Shown: positions 53,585 through 56,626 of the stretch, piece after piece
Layout of the letters: each line of letters opens with the position of its first letter
Numbering within the stretch: the stretch's first letter is position 1
Assembly: GCA_015661205.1 (NCBI GenBank)
Contig: JACVXV010000008.1
Coordinates: forward strand, 1-56,626
Length of the DNA: 56,626 bases
Source: Candidatus Brocadiaceae bacterium
Lineage (GTDB): Bacteria > Planctomycetota > Brocadiia > Brocadiales > Brocadiaceae
Direction of reading: 5' to 3'
Made by a program: the position numbers and the translations under genes
The notes under the pieces: generated by a model
Told to the model about the DNA's origin: nothing
The model's input: the letters and a program-made list of their open reading frames with translations, nothing else
Databases searched by the model: none

Positions 53585-54155
53585 AGGTTCTCCTTTCTTT
53601 TAAATGTATAGGAGTTTCAAAGTAGGGACACGGTTCCCGTGTCCTTACGTGTGAACACAAATAAGTCATTGAAGACCTAATTTGTGTATAGGAAATTCGA
53701 AGTCAGGCCTGAAAGGCCGACAGGATATAGCGGGGGGTGAAGCCCCCTGTAAAGATAATAAAATAGTACAAGCCCCGAAGGGGAGGCAGAACGGTTTGTT
53801 TTCGTGATCAACACAGAAATAAATTTTAGAAGAAATCGGTGCATTAGCCATGTTGTGCATCCTTTTCTGTCACCCCTTCGGGGCTTATTATGTTATTCCA
53901 TTTACCAGGGGCTTCACCCCTGGCTATATACTTTCAGCCCTTCGGGCCTGCTGTAGAGCGAAGAGGCTCTTCGCTCTACATGAAAAAACCGCTGTAGCTA
54001 GCATTGTGCGTTGCGCCAAACCACCACACAATGCCTGACAATGCATATATCTGTGGCGAGCACAACATCCATCAAACCTGAAGGTTTGAGCTACAAAAGG
54101 CGGTCGCCGTAGGCGACCTAATTTATCCCAGGCAGGTTTTGAAAATGATTTGAAA
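53585..54155. repeat. repeat block: GTAG unit, spacer modules and long repeat B
   Basis: No gene. The GTAG...TTAC unit lies at 53622-53648 (GTAGGGACACGGTTCCCGTG). Then ATGTATAGGAGTTTCAA- and TGTATAGGAAATTCGAAG-type boxes and AGGCCTGAAAGGCCGAC occur. Repeat B copy 2 (53734-53959) is overlapped at its end by the palindrome 53953-53979 (GTAGAGCGAAGAG / CTCTTCGCTCTAC). GGTCGCCGTAGGCGACC with CTAATTTA (54101-54124) closes the block. Confidence 0.75.
53734..53959. repeat. long interspersed repeat B, copy 2 (direct)
   Basis: Direct copy of 21629-21852, 32 kb away. Both share the core ATCAACACAGAAATAAATTT, CACCCCTGGCTATATACTTT and CAGCCCTTCGGGCCTG. No open frame is conserved between copies. Confidence 0.8.
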
Positions 54156-56024
54156 TCATCCGGGTTTTATTAACTTACCTGGCAAAGGATAGTTCTTCGA
54201 TAGAAGTTCTTCAAACATTGCCATCGATAATGGTTTATGGAACAGAAATCCTTGAATGTCAGTACAATGCTGTTGCTTGAGAAAATCGAGTTGCTCGTTG
54301 GTTTCAACGCCTTCGGCAATAACCCCAAAGTTCAAACTATGAGCCAGGGCGATAACGGCGCCAACAATCATTTTGTCATTCTGGTCAGTCGTAAGGTCCC
54401 GGACAAAATGCTGGCTGATCTTCAGTTTGTTAATGGGAAATTTTTTGAGATAAAAAAGAGAAGAAAAGCCGGTGCCAAAATCATCGAGCGCAATCTGAAT
54501 ACCTAGCTCCCTTAGTTTTGTTAAATTGTAAATGGTTGCTTCCAGATTTTGCATAGCGGCGCCCTCGGTAATCTCCAATTCCAACAGATGAGGGGGCATC
54601 CCGGTTTCTTTTAATACCGAAGTAACCAGTTCTATCAAATTGTTTTGCTGAAACGTATGCGCCGAAAGGTTTACTGCCGCGTATAAAGGACTGAATCCCT
54701 TATCCAACCATGCCTTGTTTTGCATGCAGACGGTGTGTAATACCATCTCGTCGATGGAGATAATCATTCTCGTGTCTTCCGCAAAGGGGAGAAATTCTAC
54801 GGGAGAAATCAATCCGCGATGCGGATGTTGCCATCGTACAAGGGCCTCCATGCCAATGATTAGACCCGTGTTGGTATCTATTTGTGGTTGATAGTACACC
54901 ACGAATTCCTTGCGTTCCAGGGCGCGGTGGATGTCCCGTTCGAGGATCATTGCCGCGAAAGACTTGTTGTACATGGCCGGGACATAAAAAGTATAGTTGT
55001 TTCCACCGTGTTCTCTCGTATGATGCATAGCGATGTCGGCATTTTTGAGGAGGATTTCAGCGTTGTCTCCATCGTTGGGATAGAGGGATATTCCCATGCT
55101 GGTTTTAACGTAGAGTTCATGTTCATTGATTATATATGGTTGTTTCATGGCGATGAGTATTTTATTCGCAACGGTGTGTACATGATCCACATGGGTGAGT
55201 CCCGACAGCACTATTGCAAATTCATCGCCGCCGAGGCGGGCAATAGTATCATCCTCACGAACACAACCTTTAAGCCTGCCTGCAACGCCTTGTAACAATA
55301 GGTTTCCCTGGTTGTGGCCCAGTGTCTCATTTACGATTTTGAATCTGTCAAGGTTTAGGCATATCACGGCAGTCATTTTTTTTGTGCGACGCACTTGTGC
55401 TAATGCCAGACAAAGGCGGTCACCGAACAACACGCGGTTGGGTAGTGCGGTAAGGGTATCATGAAGGGCTATGTGCTCGGCTTTTTCTTCTACCTGTTTG
55501 CGCGCTGCAATTTCCGACTGCAATTCCACATTTTTGGTTATTAAGGCTGCCGTACGGGTCGCCACGCGCTGTTCCAAATACCGGTTTAACGTCTTCAGTT
55601 CTTCTGCGGTTTTTTTAAATTCAGTCACCTCCCGCCAGATACTGATAATAACGCCGGCATCCTCATTTGCCACCTGTTCAAGAACGGACGCGTTGACACT
55701 GAAACACCTCATCTCACGCATTTGAGTGATAAGCTTAAATTCCACATTGCAACAGGAGGTTTCGCTATGAACGCGGCTCACCATCTCTGTCCAGCGCGCA
55801 GGCCACTCGCTATAAAGCTGCTCTAGTAAAGAGAATATGTTTGTCTCTATAATCTCATGCCGCTGCCGTCTAAAAAAATTGCAAAATGTTTCGTTGACGA
55901 CCATGATGTTGTGGGTGGCGTCCGTAATCAAAATGCCATCGGCCGACGCGCGCAAGAGTTTTTCAAAAAACTTAATGGTCTGCTGTGTGCCTTCTATTTT
56001 GCTTTTTTTGTTTTGATCATTCAT
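54156..56024 (-). CDS. PAS-GGDEF-EAL protein (c-di-GMP turnover)
   Basis: About 622 residues. A PAS domain (LLRASADGILITDATHNIMV; FCNFFRRQRHEIIETNIFSL) is followed by a coiled coil (RYLEQRVATRTAALI). GGDEF is next with LHDTLTALPNRVLFGDRL and RLGGDEFAIVL, with an REDD inhibitory site five residues before GGDEF. EAL has VYYQPQIDTNTGLIIGMEAL then VRWQHP, DDFGTGFSSLFYL and AEGVETNEQ. Both active-site sets look intact, so it may make or degrade c-di-GMP depending on the PAS input. The ATG at 56022-56024 is favoured (AAGG 7 nt upstream) over 56057. No membrane helix is seen. Confidence 0.93.
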   Translation of the reverse strand: MNDQNKKSKIEGTQQTIKFFEKLLRASADGILITDATHNIMVVNETFCNFFRRQRHEIIETNIFSLLEQLYSEWPARWTEMVSRVHSETSCCNVEFKLITQMREMRCFSVNASVLEQVANEDAGVIISIWREVTEFKKTAEELKTLNRYLEQRVATRTAALITKNVELQSEIAARKQVEEKAEHIALHDTLTALPNRVLFGDRLCLALAQVRRTKKMTAVICLNLDRFKIVNETLGHNQGNLLLQGVAGRLKGCVREDDTIARLGGDEFAIVLSGLTHVDHVHTVANKILIAMKQPYIINEHELYVKTSMGISLYPNDGDNAEILLKNADIAMHHTREHGGNNYTFYVPAMYNKSFAAMILERDIHRALERKEFVVYYQPQIDTNTGLIIGMEALVRWQHPHRGLISPVEFLPFAEDTRMIISIDEMVLHTVCMQNKAWLDKGFSPLYAAVNLSAHTFQQNNLIELVTSVLKETGMPPHLLELEITEGAAMQNLEATIYNLTKLRELGIQIALDDFGTGFSSLFYLKKFPINKLKISQHFVRDLTTDQNDKMIVGAVIALAHSLNFGVIAEGVETNEQLDFLKQQHCTDIQGFLFHKPLSMAMFEELLSKNYPLPGKLIKPG

Positions 56025-56072
56025 AGTGTGCCTTGTTGGGTTCCAACGACATACCAAAGGTTGTTTTTTTAC

Positions 56073-56099
56073 GTAGAGCGAAGAGCCTCTTCGCTCTAC
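56073..56099. repeat. GTAG...CTAC palindrome
   Basis: GTAGAGCGAAGAG, one centre base, CTCTTCGCTCTAC. Apart from its centre base it is identical to 53953-53979, 2.1 kb away. It lies upstream of the PAS-GGDEF-EAL start and just downstream of the molybdopterin oxidoreductase stop. Confidence 0.85.
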
Positions 56100-56131
56100 A
56101 AACCGCTTAAATAAAATCCTCTACGGCACAC

Positions 56132-56626
56132 TCAAACTTTCGCTATCTTTACTGCGCAATATTTTAATTCGGGTTGTTTGGAATGCACGTCATACGCAGG
56201 ATTGCAGACGATATTGGCAAGTCTTCCACTGCCAACCAAAGTAGCCTTTCCGAAGTGCGGACTCATAAAGATTGTGCCTGCAAGCACACGGTCTCTAATA
56301 CGGGCAGCGCCTCTGACGCTGCCCCTGCGCGATGTGACCTCGACCTCATCCCCATCCGATATACCATAGCGGGTAGCGTCTGTGGGATGAATCTCTACGA
56401 AATTATCCGGTTCTATATTATTAAGACGTGGAATACGGCCCGTGCGTGTGCGTGTGTTGAAGTGACAGGAGACGCGTCCGGTATTGAGCACGAAGGGATA
56501 TTCATCATCAACGACTTCCGCCGGCTCTTTGTAGCTGCGGCCAATCAATGCGGCACGGCCATCCGGCCTGGGGAAACGCATGTCGGTAAACAAACGTGGT
56601 GTGCCGGGATGGTTAGCGTCCGGACA
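56132..56626 (-). CDS. Molybdopterin oxidoreductase catalytic subunit, C-terminal part (N-terminus outside the window)
   Basis: The last 164 residues of a DMSO-reductase-family enzyme (molydopterin dinucleotide-binding domain). Marks are HPGTPRLFTDMRFPRPDGRA, the YPFVLNTGRVSCHFNTRTRT strand and loop, NFVEIHPTDATRYGISDGDE, and GTIFMSPHFG. This layout fits assimilatory or periplasmic nitrate reductases and formate dehydrogenase alpha subunits; which one cannot be told from this end. The frame is open to 56626, so the gene runs off the right edge. Its stop is at 56132. Confidence 0.85.
   Translation of the reverse strand, partial: CPDANHPGTPRLFTDMRFPRPDGRAALIGRSYKEPAEVVDDEYPFVLNTGRVSCHFNTRTRTGRIPRLNNIEPDNFVEIHPTDATRYGISDGDEVEVTSRRGSVRGAARIRDRVLAGTIFMSPHFGKATLVGSGRLANIVCNPAYDVHSKQPELKYCAVKIAKV

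Noticed and set aside
5691-56131. Possible CRISPR array among the clustered repeats
   Set aside because: Repeats are palindromes of differing sequence with irregular spacing; no regular repeat-spacer pattern and no cas genes.

Overview
The window is a bacterial chromosome segment that looks planctomycetal, most likely from the anammox order (Candidatus Brocadiales). That assignment is an inference from gene style and mosaic intergenic repeats, not from a marker gene: no rRNA, hydrazine or ladderane cluster marker is present. Genes are a mixture of core functions and accessory modules, and intergenic DNA is unusually rich in short palindromes.

Layout. 1-1.7 kb: a frameshifted TrkA-N/RyR-domain protein. 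1.9-2.4 kb: an internally deleted IS3-family element. 2.8 kb: tRNA-Leu(CAG). 3.3-4.4 kb (minus): small Cys protein, DksA/TraR zinc-finger protein, lspA. 4.7 kb: secreted coiled-coil/TPR protein. 6-7.2 kb: aminotransferase. 7.7 kb: two-TM K+ channel with RCK domain. 8.9-17 kb (minus): a MoxR / DUF58 / BatD-like / vWA / TPR (Bat) operon, interrupted between moxR and DUF58 by 2.6 kb of toxin-antitoxin debris. 17.7 kb: FMN-domain glutamate-synthase-like protein with its own promoter and terminator. 19.6 kb: a double KdkA/WaaP-like kinase. 22-24 kb (minus): B12-binding radical SAM gene broken by two frameshifts, plus two small proteins. 24.8-27.4 kb (minus): cbiB-cbiQ-cbiO (cobalamin synthesis and cobalt uptake). 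27.6-30 kb (minus): grpE-dnaK. 30.4-31 kb: MNT/HEPN pair. 31.1 kb: metallophosphatase. 32-35.8 kb (minus): three tandem HD-GYP paralogues. 35.8-38.9 kb (minus): MBL-fold hydrolase and DUF255 thioredoxin-like protein. 39-40 kb: tRNA-Gln(CTG), a tRNA fragment and TA remnants. 40.5 kb: REC-GGDEF diguanylate cyclase. 42.2 kb: FadL-like porin. 43.8-44.6 kb: zeta-like P-loop protein and small partner. 44.8 kb: FAD-dependent lycopene-cyclase-like enzyme. 46.3-52.9 kb: a 2200-residue Ser/Thr kinase-ATPase-GAF-histidine kinase-REC-REC-HPt protein. 53.2 kb: bacteriohemerythrin. 54.2-56 kb: PAS-GGDEF-EAL protein. 56.1 kb to the right edge: C-terminus of a molybdopterin oxidoreductase.

Themes. Cyclic-di-GMP turnover is concentrated here (three HD-GYP, one REC-GGDEF, one GGDEF-EAL) beside a giant phosphorelay kinase and a hemerythrin, so the right half is signalling-rich. 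Toxin-antitoxin modules occur in all states of decay. Several genes are broken by single-base changes, two or three of them in homopolymers, so either real decay or long-read consensus error is possible.

The most distinctive non-coding signal is a family of palindromes that begin GTAG and end CTAC but have many different stems. They are embedded in a recurring spacer (TTTAACGTATAGGAATTTCA and GTCGCCGAAGGCC) and accompanied by two longer repeat families (about 245 bp and 225 bp). The GTAG head resembles REP/BIME elements mobilised by RAYT transposases, although no RAYT gene lies in this window.
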